Positions 1 to 5,323 of a stretch of 6,675 nt of DNA are shown here, in pieces. Below the pieces are notes generated by a model that searched no databases, was not told the DNA's origin, and saw only the letters and a list, made by a program, of their open reading frames with translations. The stretch comes from Candidatus Sigynarchaeota archaeon. GTDB taxonomy: Archaea > Asgardarchaeota > Lokiarchaeia > Sigynarchaeales > Sigynarchaeaceae. The DNA lies in contig JAUQYW010000378.1 of the NCBI GenBank assembly GCA_030587525.1, positions 1 to 6,675 of the forward strand, written 5' to 3'. Positions within the stretch are counted from its first letter, which is position 1. Each line of letters opens with the position of its first letter. The translations under genes and the position numbers were made by a program.

Positions 1-2
1 TC

Positions 3-224
3 GGGCTGGTCGTGTTCGTGGTGGCTTGCGTGGCCATCGCATTTTTCGCGATGGCCGCAAGGTCTGGAAAAAGCGTGTCCAGCACGTTGAAGGGATCCGG
101 GGAAAGGGTCCGCAGGGCCGCGAAATCCGGGGTCCGCAGGGCCGCGAAATCCGGAAAGGCCGCGATCCGCAAGATAAAGAAATCCGGAGGAAGCGCGGTT
201 CATAAAATAAAGAGGTTGCATTGA
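3..224 (+). CDS. Partial membrane-anchored, highly basic small protein (5' end outside window)
   Basis: The reading frame is open to the left edge, so the true start is probably upstream. The GTG at 12 is the first in-frame start candidate, but it lies inside a hydrophobic stretch. What is visible starts with about 18 hydrophobic residues (VVFVVACVAIAFFAMAA), which is one transmembrane helix. A roughly 50-residue tail follows, rich in Lys, Arg, Ser, Gly and Ala and with almost no acidic residues. The tail holds an eight-residue unit, (R/G)VRRAAKS, in two consecutive copies, and continues with related KSG-K-A-I/V-K-I-K segments. It is therefore likely an anchored protein with a cationic tail on one side of the membrane, perhaps amphipathic or nucleic-acid or lipid binding (inference). 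The stop TGA overlaps the TTG start candidate of the next gene, so the two are probably cotranscribed. I do not recognise a family. Confidence 0.65.
   Translation, partial: GLVVFVVACVAIAFFAMAARSGKSVSSTLKGSGERVRRAAKSGVRRAAKSGKAAIRKIKKSGGSAVHKIKRLH
106..153 (+). repeat. Perfect 24-bp tandem duplication inside a basic tail
   Basis: Two consecutive identical 24-base units at 106-129 and 130-153 encode (R/G)VRRAAKS twice. The unit length is a multiple of three, so the duplication keeps the frame. Perfect identity, including third codon positions, suggests a recent slippage or unequal-exchange event rather than an old protein repeat. Confidence 0.9.
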
Positions 225-2311
225 TCGTGAAAAAAATCATCGCTAGCGTCGTCGTGACGATCGCGCTCTTTTCGATGATCGTCGCGGGATCGATGGCACC
301 TGTTCGCGTGCCGCGATCCCGGGACTTCCCGGGATTACAAAATAGCGACGCGACGCCATATCCAAGGCACGCGCCAATTCTCGTCACGTCGGACGCGGGA
401 TGGGCAGCGCTAGCTAGTTCTGGCGACGGTTCGCCGGGCACGCCATGGGTCATCAAGAACTACGTGATAGAATGCAATGGCAGCGGTAGCGGCATCATCG
501 TGACTGGCACGACGGACCACGTGCTAATCCAGAACTTTCTCATCAACGAAACCGGAAGCAGCGGGACGGATGCGGGTATCGGGTTAGCAATCGTCGAGAA
601 TCTCGATATCATCAACGTCACGATCAATGATACCGGGAAATACGGCGTCGCCACCCAGGCGGCTAGGAACTGCACGATCATCAATTGCACGATCACGAAC
701 ACAGCACTGAATTGTATATTGCTCTCGGCAGGGTCATGGGATGACGTGGTCGATGGGAACACGTTGATCAACGCGAGTAGTAATCCTCAGGGCGCATTGT
801 TCACGATGTCGAATTGCTCGAACATCACGATTCGCAACAATCTCGTCAACCAGGCTGACGTGGACATGACCGGCATGTATCTCGACGATTTGCTCGATAG
901 CGATGTCTACAACAACACGATAACGTGCAATGCATCATCGAGTGTTCCTGATTGCTTGATCGTTACCTCTGGTTCTGATTTCATGGAAATCAGCAACAAC
1001 ACGTTCTATTATTCCGATCGCACGGTTGTCCTCGGGGCGAATAACGTGACGGTCGATGGGAACGTGTTCGTGGGATGCAACACGATTGGCGTGCATTCGC
1101 AAAATGCCGATGATTGCAATATCACGAGCAATCAATTCGTGGATTGTCCAATCGGGGTGCAATACGACACGGCAGGCTCGTCATTGCACGTTTACAACAA
1201 CACGTTCACGAACAGCACGAACGAGGCGTTGAACATCGGCCGTGCCGGGTGCATCGTCGAGCACAATTATTTTGCAGACGATTCAACGCGCGTGTATAAC
1301 TCGACGGACATCTCTCTATGGAATGGCAATTTCTATTTCGATTATTTTGCTATCAACCCCTACGACGTGACCGTGAATACAACGACCGATATCCTCGAGA
1401 CTGCATATATCGTGGATGCAAGCATCACGGACCCGATCCCGCGGTATTATGCGCCGTGGTATCCCCGTGGCACGATGGTTTATTTAAATTTCTTCAGCTC
1501 GGTGAATGGGCTCGGCATCCCCTTCCCGAATCTCCACGTCGAGCTGAACGGCGTGCCGCTGACGGTCACCTATCCCGTGATTCCCGACGTGTTGTATCAC
1601 CTGAACGTGACCGATTTTTTAGGAAGGTCGTTGCTGGACGAGGTTTTTAACCTGAACGAGACGGGGATCTACGTCAATATAGAACTGCGGGTCGCCGTGA
1701 AAATCTGGATCACGTATTGGTCCAGCCTGGACCCGTTCAACGTGGACTTCGACATGGTGATTTTGTACATCGATGGCGTTCGCTGCCACATCCGAGACCC
1801 TATAATGGAACACGAGCTCGTCAATTTCACGGTCACGGACAATCTCAATTGCGTGTTGTATAGCCAAATCTGGAACCTGACCGCGACAGGTGAATATGTC
1901 GACATCTACCTTGGTATCACGACCGTCATCATCCATAACAAGTTCGGCACGGGCGTGACGTTTCACTATGCATATAGCAACGGAAGCGCCGAGATCGCGA
2001 TCCCGATGGCGGACGACCAGTATCAAGAGTTGCGGGTCGCCCTCGGGCAGTATCGATGGTGGGTCACCGACCCGGACACTGGGGCCTTGATGCACGACAT
2101 AAACGGGACGCATTACAGCAATCGCACCAAGGTTGTCGTGGGTCCTGCGACGATCGAGTTCGGGTTCGTGCAAGATGAGAACCCGATTGTTCTCTTGGCC
2201 GTGTTCGGGGCAATGTTCGGGCTGGCCTTCGGGGGGATCGTGCTGCTCTCGTATTACATGCGATATAAAATGCCGAAACAACAAGCGAGGCACGTGCACC
2301 ATGACAAGTAA
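221..2311 (+). CDS. Secreted, membrane-anchored parallel beta-helix (NosD/PbH1-like) surface glycoprotein
   Basis: A 696-residue protein. Residues 3-24 form a signal peptide or N-terminal anchor (KK, then a hydrophobic run). Residues about 50-80 (APILVTSDAGWAAL...SPGTPWVI) match the leader typical of archaeal NosD-like beta-helix proteins. Residues about 82-375 are short repeating coils with Asn ladders and motifs such as NITIRNN, NNTF and GNVF, as in right-handed parallel beta-helices. Residues 420-490 and 496-565 are a duplicated, probably beta-sandwich, module, followed by a further beta-rich stretch to about 650. Residues 654-680 form one transmembrane helix, and a short basic, His-containing tail follows. 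About 25 N-x-S/T sequons and 11 Cys in the helix region point to an exported glycoprotein. The role is unknown; polysaccharide binding or cell-surface contact is an inference from the fold. Two starts are possible: TTG 221 (overlapping the upstream stop) or GTG 227. The GAGG at 212-215 does not decide between them. The 3' end overlaps the protease gene by 11 bases. Confidence 0.85.
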   Translation: MIVKKIIASVVVTIALFSMIVAGSMAPVRVPRSRDFPGLQNSDATPYPRHAPILVTSDAGWAALASSGDGSPGTPWVIKNYVIECNGSGSGIIVTGTTDHVLIQNFLINETGSSGTDAGIGLAIVENLDIINVTINDTGKYGVATQAARNCTIINCTITNTALNCILLSAGSWDDVVDGNTLINASSNPQGALFTMSNCSNITIRNNLVNQADVDMTGMYLDDLLDSDVYNNTITCNASSSVPDCLIVTSGSDFMEISNNTFYYSDRTVVLGANNVTVDGNVFVGCNTIGVHSQNADDCNITSNQFVDCPIGVQYDTAGSSLHVYNNTFTNSTNEALNIGRAGCIVEHNYFADDSTRVYNSTDISLWNGNFYFDYFAINPYDVTVNTTTDILETAYIVDASITDPIPRYYAPWYPRGTMVYLNFFSSVNGLGIPFPNLHVELNGVPLTVTYPVIPDVLYHLNVTDFLGRSLLDEVFNLNETGIYVNIELRVAVKIWITYWSSLDPFNVDFDMVILYIDGVRCHIRDPIMEHELVNFTVTDNLNCVLYSQIWNLTATGEYVDIYLGITTVIIHNKFGTGVTFHYAYSNGSAEIAIPMADDQYQELRVALGQYRWWVTDPDTGALMHDINGTHYSNRTKVVVGPATIEFGFVQDENPIVLLAVFGAMFGLAFGGIVLLSYYMRYKMPKQQARHVHHDK
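316..335. repeat. 9-bp perfect inverted repeat with 2-bp gap (paired TCCCGGGA octamers)
   Basis: The arms ATCCCGGGA and TCCCGGGAT are separated by CT. Each arm itself contains the palindrome TCCCGGGA (317-324 and 327-334), and the two copies start 10 bp apart. It lies within the beta-helix gene just after the signal peptide and encodes residues around RSRDFPG, so it may simply be codon-driven. Confidence 0.6.
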
Positions 2312-3107
2312 GCAAGAACAAGTGCATGGCTTTTCGAAAATCGAGCTGGAGGCCGGCCACGTCTACCTGCATGGCGTGGCGATCGCCTTGCTCGCGTTCG
2401 CTGCAGGTTTCTGCGTCGTGGAGATGTTGCTGAAATTCCGCGCGGATCCAGTGTTCGTCATCCAGGTCGGCTGGATCGCGGTCATGCTCTCCCCGTTGCT
2501 GGGATACATCATCATCGATGCAATCTTGAAGCACGCGAGGCGTAAACGTACACGCGGGAAACGCGTCGCTGGCATCGTCGAGATCGTCGACGCCAGCGTG
2601 TTCAAGTTCAACTACGTGGTGCTGGTGAAGGACAGGTTGGTGGAAAAAACGCTGCACGGGGCGGAAGCTGTCGCGGTCACTGTGCTCTCGTGCACGTTTT
2701 TCAACCTGCTCATCAACGTGATCGCGAATCTCCCGTTTCGTTTGCAGGTCTTGCCTATTGACAAGTACCTGTTCTATGCAGCGATCGCCGTCGCGGAGGA
2801 GGTAACATTCCGCATAACGCCGGTCAACATCATCCTGGCCATTTTCGATAGATTCGAGACGACCCGGCATTCCCGGGCGACCGTCATTTTCGCGGCCATC
2901 GTTTCCGGGTTGATCTTTAGCGCGGCGCATTGGACCGTCTACCACGCCGTTCCACGGATGATGTGGGCAACCGGGATTGCAGGGTTCATGATGGCGTGTT
3001 TCTATGGCTTTACAAAGAACCCGCTCGTGAACATCGTGGCGCATCTCGTGAACAATCTCATCGCTGCCATGTTCGTGTTCACGGCAGCCATAATGATCGT
3101 GGTCTGA
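2301..3107 (+). CDS. CPBP-family (CAAX/Abi-type) intramembrane metalloprotease
   Basis: A 268-residue polytopic membrane protein. The three conserved motifs of the CPBP family (Rce1/Abi relatives) are present in order: EExxxR as E166-E167-VTF-R171, FxxxH as F206-SAA-H210, and HxxxN as H248-LVN-N252. In this family the Glu and His residues form the active site within the membrane. Hydrophobic segments lie at about 22-43, 51-75, 121-143, 155-180 (carrying motif 1), 193-209, 222-237 and 243-267, with a basic loop (HARRKRTRGKR, 78-88) between the second and third. The length is normal and no key residue is missing, so it is probably active. Family members process CAAX proteins or take part in bacteriocin maturation or immunity; the substrate here is unknown. 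ATG 2301 is chosen because GAGG lies 10 bases upstream. The gene overlaps the surface-protein gene by 11 bases, which implies translational coupling and suggests related functions. Confidence 0.85.
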   Translation: MTSKQEQVHGFSKIELEAGHVYLHGVAIALLAFAAGFCVVEMLLKFRADPVFVIQVGWIAVMLSPLLGYIIIDAILKHARRKRTRGKRVAGIVEIVDASVFKFNYVVLVKDRLVEKTLHGAEAVAVTVLSCTFFNLLINVIANLPFRLQVLPIDKYLFYAAIAVAEEVTFRITPVNIILAIFDRFETTRHSRATVIFAAIVSGLIFSAAHWTVYHAVPRMMWATGIAGFMMACFYGFTKNPLVNIVAHLVNNLIAAMFVFTAAIMIVV

Positions 3108-3108
3108 A

Positions 3109-3219
3109 ATGCTGGTGAACGTGAAAATCTTTTGGTTGATGATGGTTCTCGCCGTCGCGGCGCTCGCGCTCTATCTCGTGCGAGCCGAGCCCGTGACGGT
3201 CCTAGGCTTGATAAAATGA
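3109..3219 (+). CDS. 36-residue single-pass membrane peptide
   Basis: This short frame, ATG to TGA, begins one base after the protease stop. The product has a short N-terminus (MLVNVK), one hydrophobic helix at about residues 7-24 (IFWLMMVLAVAALALYLV), then RAEPVTV and a short hydrophobic end (LGLIK). No ribosome binding site stands out, but the one-base spacing to the previous stop fits translation by reinitiation. The AAGGA motif serving the next gene follows the stop directly. The clear membrane helix and perfect fit in the gene run support a real gene, although a chance ORF of this size cannot be excluded. I recognise no family. It could be a peptide partner or substrate of the preceding protease (inference). 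Confidence 0.5.
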   Translation: MLVNVKIFWLMMVLAVAALALYLVRAEPVTVLGLIK

Positions 3220-3232
3220 AGGATTGGTACAC

Positions 3233-3403
3233 GTGAGAAAATACGATGCGAGAACAGCGATTGCAGAGTGGAAGAAGGAAGGCCACGCCACGAAAGCAGT
3301 CGTGAGACGATTGGGTAGCGCGAGACGGCATCTCAACAAGGGCATCGCCAAGGCCATTCGAAAAGCCAGGAGATTGGCTGCAGGAATAAAGAAGGGTGTC
3401 TAA
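3233..3403 (+). CDS. 56-residue strongly cationic, probably helical peptide
   Basis: It starts at GTG 3233, with GAAGGA at 3218-3223 nine bases upstream as a good ribosome binding site. The 56 residues hold 18 Lys/Arg against 3 acidic residues and contain no Cys. The basic residues recur every three to four positions, for example AVVRRLGSARRHLNKGIAKA and IRKARRLAAGIKK, with Ala, Ile and Leu between them, which predicts a long amphipathic helix. There is no signal peptide or membrane segment. Such peptides can act on membranes (antimicrobial type) or bind nucleic acid; the sequence does not decide. The frame stops one base before the next ATG, so the two are probably translated together. No family recognised. 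Confidence 0.65.
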   Translation: MRKYDARTAIAEWKKEGHATKAVVRRLGSARRHLNKGIAKAIRKARRLAAGIKKGV

Positions 3404-3404
3404 A

Positions 3405-3554
3405 ATGAAAATGTCTAAAACATGGACTTTCAATGGCCAGACATTCAAGGGCGGGATTTCCAAGGGGCGCCACATCATCTGGAAGTTCTTCAAGGAGGGC
3501 TTCGGAAAAGGGCACCACTTGCACTGGAAGATCTGGAAGAATAAGCCCGCGTGA
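3405..3554 (+). CDS. 49-residue Trp/His/Lys/Gly-rich peptide with two 15-residue repeats
   Basis: ATG 3405 follows the previous stop by one base and is preceded by AAGGGTG (3392-3398) at a spacing of six. The product has 10 Lys, 1 Arg, 4 His, 4 Trp, 5 Phe and a single acidic residue. Residues 14-28 (FKGGISKGRHIIWKF) and 29-43 (FKEGFGKGHHLHWKI) align without gaps as F-K-x-G-x-x-K-G-x-H-x-x-W-K, with 8 of 15 positions identical. The ends (W-T-F-N-G and WKNKPA) look like partial units. Regular aromatic/basic spacing is typical of membrane-active or polyanion-binding beta peptides. The function is unknown and I know no matching family. It is the last gene of the tight run that begins at the left edge. 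Confidence 0.65.
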   Translation: MKMSKTWTFNGQTFKGGISKGRHIIWKFFKEGFGKGHHLHWKIWKNKPA

Positions 3555-3626
3555 GCAACCATCGTTCCGTGGATTTATGACTCGAAAGGGCCTGGTCCGC
3601 CCGTGGCCAGCCCGTCACCTCCTGCA

Positions 3627-4112
3627 ATGTCGATGATGCACATGGAAACGATAAAAAAGGTCTTCGGGGTCTCGCTTGCCATCGTTAGCATGGCGTTCTT
3701 GCTCTACTGGCTAGCGATGCCCGAATCGATAGACATCATCGACGATTTTATCGTCCAGGGAATGGCCCAGAATGCGATTCCCGGCTCGACTGCTGCCGTG
3801 ACCCTGCTCACGATAGAAACCGCCGTGCTCGTCATGGTGGTCCTGATTGGCTCGATCATCGCGTTCAAGAATGCCCGGGACTTTCTCGTGTCGACGCTGT
3901 CCTTGCCTCTCGCCGCGATCATGGTGTATGTGCTGTCGACGGGCGTGATGCTGTTCTATCCGGATTTCAAGTTCACGGCCGATAGGGCATGGCTCACGCC
4001 ATATTTACTGGCATTCTACGTGCTCCGTTATGATGGCGCGTACATTTTCTTGCTCGCTGGCATCTTCATCGTGGCCCTCGTGATCGTGCTCAAGATTGGA
4101 GGTGTCGAGTAA
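3627..4112 (+). CDS. Four-helix integral membrane protein, function unknown
   Basis: The protein is 161 residues if it starts at ATG 3627. Hydrophobic segments lie at about 11-31, 57-80, 90-111 and 137-157. The loops are short: an acidic Asp/Ile stretch (ESIDIIDDFI) after helix 1, KNARDF between helices 2 and 3, and a mixed loop FKFTADRAW before helix 4. There are no Cys or His clusters and no recognisable catalytic motif. The start is uncertain. GTG 3603 and ATGs at 3627, 3633, 3636 and 3642 share the frame, and none has a convincing ribosome binding site. ATG 3642 (METIKKVFG) gives the most usual-looking N-terminus. A weak TATA-like TTTATG at 3573-3578 would place a transcript start near 3600, compatible with leaderless translation from GTG 3603 (inference). 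The membrane gene is solid; the role is not known. Confidence 0.75.
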   Translation: MSMMHMETIKKVFGVSLAIVSMAFLLYWLAMPESIDIIDDFIVQGMAQNAIPGSTAAVTLLTIETAVLVMVVLIGSIIAFKNARDFLVSTLSLPLAAIMVYVLSTGVMLFYPDFKFTADRAWLTPYLLAFYVLRYDGAYIFLLAGIFIVALVIVLKIGGVE

Positions 4113-4174
4113 CGGGCATAAAACGCTTGGGGCCGCATCGATGGGCTGTCACGCATTGTCACGGGCCTAAAACG
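4112..4174. repeat. Direct repeat ACGGGC(A/C)TAAAACG in a gap between genes
   Basis: Two 14-base copies at 4112-4125 and 4161-4174 match at 13 of 14 positions, with starts 49 bases apart. The first begins in the last base of the previous stop codon. Read on the minus strand the second copy contains TTTTAGG, the core of the phased repeat found at 5252-5269. They lie in the 151-base gap before the next membrane-protein gene, so they could be regulator sites (inference). Confidence 0.5.
4147..4163. promoter_or_regulatory. Pair of TGTCACG heptamers phased by 10 bp (possible operator)
   Basis: TGTCACG occurs at 4147-4153 and 4157-4163. Their starts are exactly 10 bp apart, placing them on the same face of the DNA helix, about 100 bases upstream of the likely ATG at 4264. 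The second overlaps the second ACGGGCCTAAAACG copy. Phasing and position suggest a protein-binding site; no regulator is shown. Confidence 0.3.
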
Positions 4175-4263
4175 GGGCAGATAATACACGTGTGGCGGAC
4201 ACGGTGGCAGGCCTTGAGGATGCATCGTGCAATGCAAAGGGCAATTCACGCGAGGCGATGAGC

Positions 4264-4659
4264 ATGAGCGACAGGATCATCCGGAGACCCAACAAGAAGC
4301 TGATTGGCTGGATCGTGTTGCCAATAACGATTAGCCTGCTCTTGCTCGCGACTAATTCATACCTGTCGGTGTCGGTCGACGCGTGGATTCGTTATCTCGT
4401 GATCTTCCTGCTGGCACTGCCGTTGTACGTGGGCACATCGATGTACCGCGGAAACAAGTTCTCGAAACAAATGCTGGCCATGGAAGCCGTGCTTGCGTTA
4501 TTTTATGCCATAGGCCTTGTGTGGGCTGTTACCTCGTTGATAACCGGGAACCGGCCCTTGATCGAGGGCTGGGATTTGCACCTTGACGTGCTCTCGTGCT
4601 ATCTATTGATCCTGGTGCTGATCAGTGCATTCGCAGCTGTGGCAACTCGAAAGAAATGA
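4264..4659 (+). CDS. Four-helix integral membrane protein with basic ends, function unknown
   Basis: A 131-residue product from ATG 4264, chosen because GAGG (4252-4255) lies eight bases upstream; ATG 4258 is only two bases from it. The frame extends upstream to GTG 4192, but that would add a polar 24-residue extension without a binding site. The N-terminus is basic (RIIRRPNKK), followed by hydrophobic segments at about 13-35, 40-58, 70-93 and 106-127, and a short RKK tail. The positive-inside rule puts both ends in the cytoplasm. Loops contain MYRGNKFSKQ and NRPLIEGWDLH, with no active-site motif. It shows no clear sequence similarity to the preceding four-helix protein. The gene is followed at once by the 37-bp palindrome. 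Possible roles such as immunity protein or transporter accessory are guesses. Confidence 0.75.
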   Translation: MSDRIIRRPNKKLIGWIVLPITISLLLLATNSYLSVSVDAWIRYLVIFLLALPLYVGTSMYRGNKFSKQMLAMEAVLALFYAIGLVWAVTSLITGNRPLIEGWDLHLDVLSCYLLILVLISAFAAVATRKK

Positions 4660-4666
4660 AATACCA

Positions 4667-4703
4667 AGCTCGCACGAGCTAGGATTCCTAGCTCGCACGA
4701 GCT
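4667..4703. repeat. 37-bp near-perfect palindrome built from two AGCTCGCACGAGCT copies
   Basis: Two identical 14-mers, AGCTCGCACGAGCT, lie at 4667-4680 and 4690-4703, separated by AGGATTCCT. Each 14-mer is itself quasi-palindromic (AGCTCG-CA-CGAGCT). The complete element has 18-base arms about a central T at 4685 and matches at 16 of 18 positions; the only mismatches are the central CA of each copy. It sits between a membrane-protein stop (4659) and the basic-protein start (4719). No T-run follows, so an intrinsic terminator is unlikely. A dimeric regulator site or a structured leader fits better. A third copy is at 5607-5618. Confidence 0.85.
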
Positions 4704-4718
4704 GGAGATGAAGGAACG

Positions 4719-4937
4719 ATGGGAATCAAGAAAAGCATCAAAAGCGCCGTTGAAGCGCTCAAGGCCGCCGGATACCGCGTGAAGCTCGCGAGGGTCGGCG
4801 GGAAGACTAGGATCAGGACCGAGCACGTGAAAACCAGCAAGGCATTCCGCAGGAAGGCATTCGATCGGCTCGGCAAGCTCGTTCACAGGAGCAAGAACGC
4901 GTTCCGGCAGCACGGGTACTGGAGGAGGCCAGGATGA
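4719..4937 (+). CDS. 72-residue very basic protein, possibly nucleic-acid binding
   Basis: The product carries 22 Lys/Arg against 3 acidic residues. The first part (MGIKKSIKSAVEALKAAGY) reads as a helix. Next comes YRVKLARVGGKTRIRT, which looks like two short strands joined by a Gly-Gly turn, followed by a basic helical region with three FR/FD-type segments (KAFRRKAFDRLGKLVHRSK) and the end GYWRRPG. This helix-strand-strand-helix layout with basic faces suggests DNA or RNA binding, but I recognise no specific family. ATG 4719 has AAGGA close by (4711-4715) and GGAG at 4704-4707, 11 bases upstream. The palindromic repeat lies 15 bases upstream of the start and could control it. Near its end the gene contains GGAGGAGG, placed to act as a ribosome binding site for an ATG overlapping its stop. 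Confidence 0.75.
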   Translation: MGIKKSIKSAVEALKAAGYRVKLARVGGKTRIRTEHVKTSKAFRRKAFDRLGKLVHRSKNAFRQHGYWRRPG

Positions 4938-5031
4938 TGGCCGACTACACGGAATGCAATTGACGGGTGAAGCGAGGTTATCGAAGCTATACAGCATCAA
5001 GGGTTATTGGCGGAGGGTGAAGGGACGATGA
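4934..5031 (+). other. Micro-ORF region between two small genes
   Basis: Three very short frames fill the 90-base gap. (a) ATG 4934/4937 to TGA 4961-4963 gives MMADYTECN and has an excellent binding site (GGAGGAGG, 4921-4928). (b) GTG 4967 to TGA 5018-5020 gives 17 residues in the same frame, so only a TGA separates the two. (c) ATG 4954 to TGA 5029-5031 gives a 25-residue basic peptide ending GYWRRVKGR, whose stop overlaps the next gene's ATG. None is convincing as a stable protein. The strong binding site before (a) suggests ribosomes do enter here, as a leader peptide or coupling device (inference). Confidence 0.25.
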
Positions 5032-5234
5032 GCATGACGTTCAACAAGCTCGTTCATTTTATCAACGCTTCCCGCCGCATTGGCAGGAAGATATTCACCC
5101 GGAAGCTATTTTATCACGAGGCGCAGATTCCCGATGAGAAGCGGGAACGCGCGAATTATAGCAACGCGATCAGCTCGTTCTTGAAATCCGGGGTCATTCG
5201 CAGGTATGGCTCGCACGCGTACGTGATCGCGTGA
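5028..5234 (+). CDS. 68-residue putative winged-helix DNA-binding protein
   Basis: ATG 5028 is chosen because GGAGGGTGA (5012-5020), close to the ideal archaeal ribosome binding site, lies seven bases upstream; ATG 5034 is the alternative. The product is soluble and basic. Residues about 4-17 (TFNKLVHFINASRR) and 20-32 look helical. Residues 42-54 (ANYSNAISSFLKS) resemble a recognition helix, and 55-67 (GVIRRYGSHAYVI) resemble the two-strand wing that closes many small winged-helix domains. The pattern 'S-x-x-L-x-x-x-G-V-I-x-R-x-G-x-x-x-Y' is typical of that fold, and the length is that of a bare domain. It is a plausible regulator of the repeated operator-like sequences nearby (inference). 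I cannot assign a family, and the fold call rests only on the pattern. Confidence 0.65.
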   Translation: MSMTFNKLVHFINASRRIGRKIFTRKLFYHEAQIPDEKRERANYSNAISSFLKSGVIRRYGSHAYVIA

Positions 5235-5251
5235 AACGCGCCGTTGACGTC

Positions 5252-5269
5252 TTTTAGGGCATTTTAGGG
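5252..5269. promoter_or_regulatory. Pair of TTTTAGGG octamers phased by 10 bp (possible operator)
   Basis: TTTTAGGG occurs at 5252-5259 and 5262-5269, starts exactly 10 bp apart, and a TAGGGC follows at 5271-5276. The pair lies 18 bases after the winged-helix stop and about 55 bases before the next ATG (5324). The core TTTTAGG also appears on the minus strand in the repeat at 4161-4174. Same-face phasing and position suggest a regulator site. Confidence 0.35.
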
Positions 5270-5323
5270 GTAGGGCGAGAAACAAATAGCCGGCTGGCGA
5301 TCATCCAGGTCGAGGTTTTGCAC

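Noticed and set aside
106..153. CRISPR-like repeat
   Set aside because: The units are directly adjacent with no spacer and lie in frame inside a coding sequence.
1619..2302. Minus-strand open frame of 227 codons
   Set aside because: It lies entirely opposite the surface-protein gene, has low-complexity charged composition, and shows no binding site or recognisable motif.
2064..3044. Long minus-strand open frame (326 codons) opposite the surface-protein end and the protease
   Set aside because: It is antisense to two well-supported genes. Its translation is rich in His, Arg and Asp without domain features, as expected from the reverse complement of this codon usage.
3002..3562. Minus-strand open frame of 186 codons across the small-peptide genes
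   Set aside because: The plus-strand frames here have ribosome binding sites, one-base gene spacing and coherent peptides (including the 15-residue repeat); the antisense product has none of these.
3577..3636. 19-codon plus-strand frame starting at ATG 3577, ending over the ATGs of the four-helix gene
   Set aside because: It has no ribosome binding site and no recognisable features; overlap with the next start codons is the only support.
4220..4261. 13-codon basic frame (MHRAMQRAIHARR) before the membrane-protein gene
   Set aside because: Too short to separate from chance and without a usable binding site, although its TGA overlaps ATG 4258.
4667..4703. Intrinsic transcription terminator at the 37-bp palindrome
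   Set aside because: No T-run follows and a closely spaced same-strand gene begins 15 bases later; regulatory or repeat-element roles fit better.
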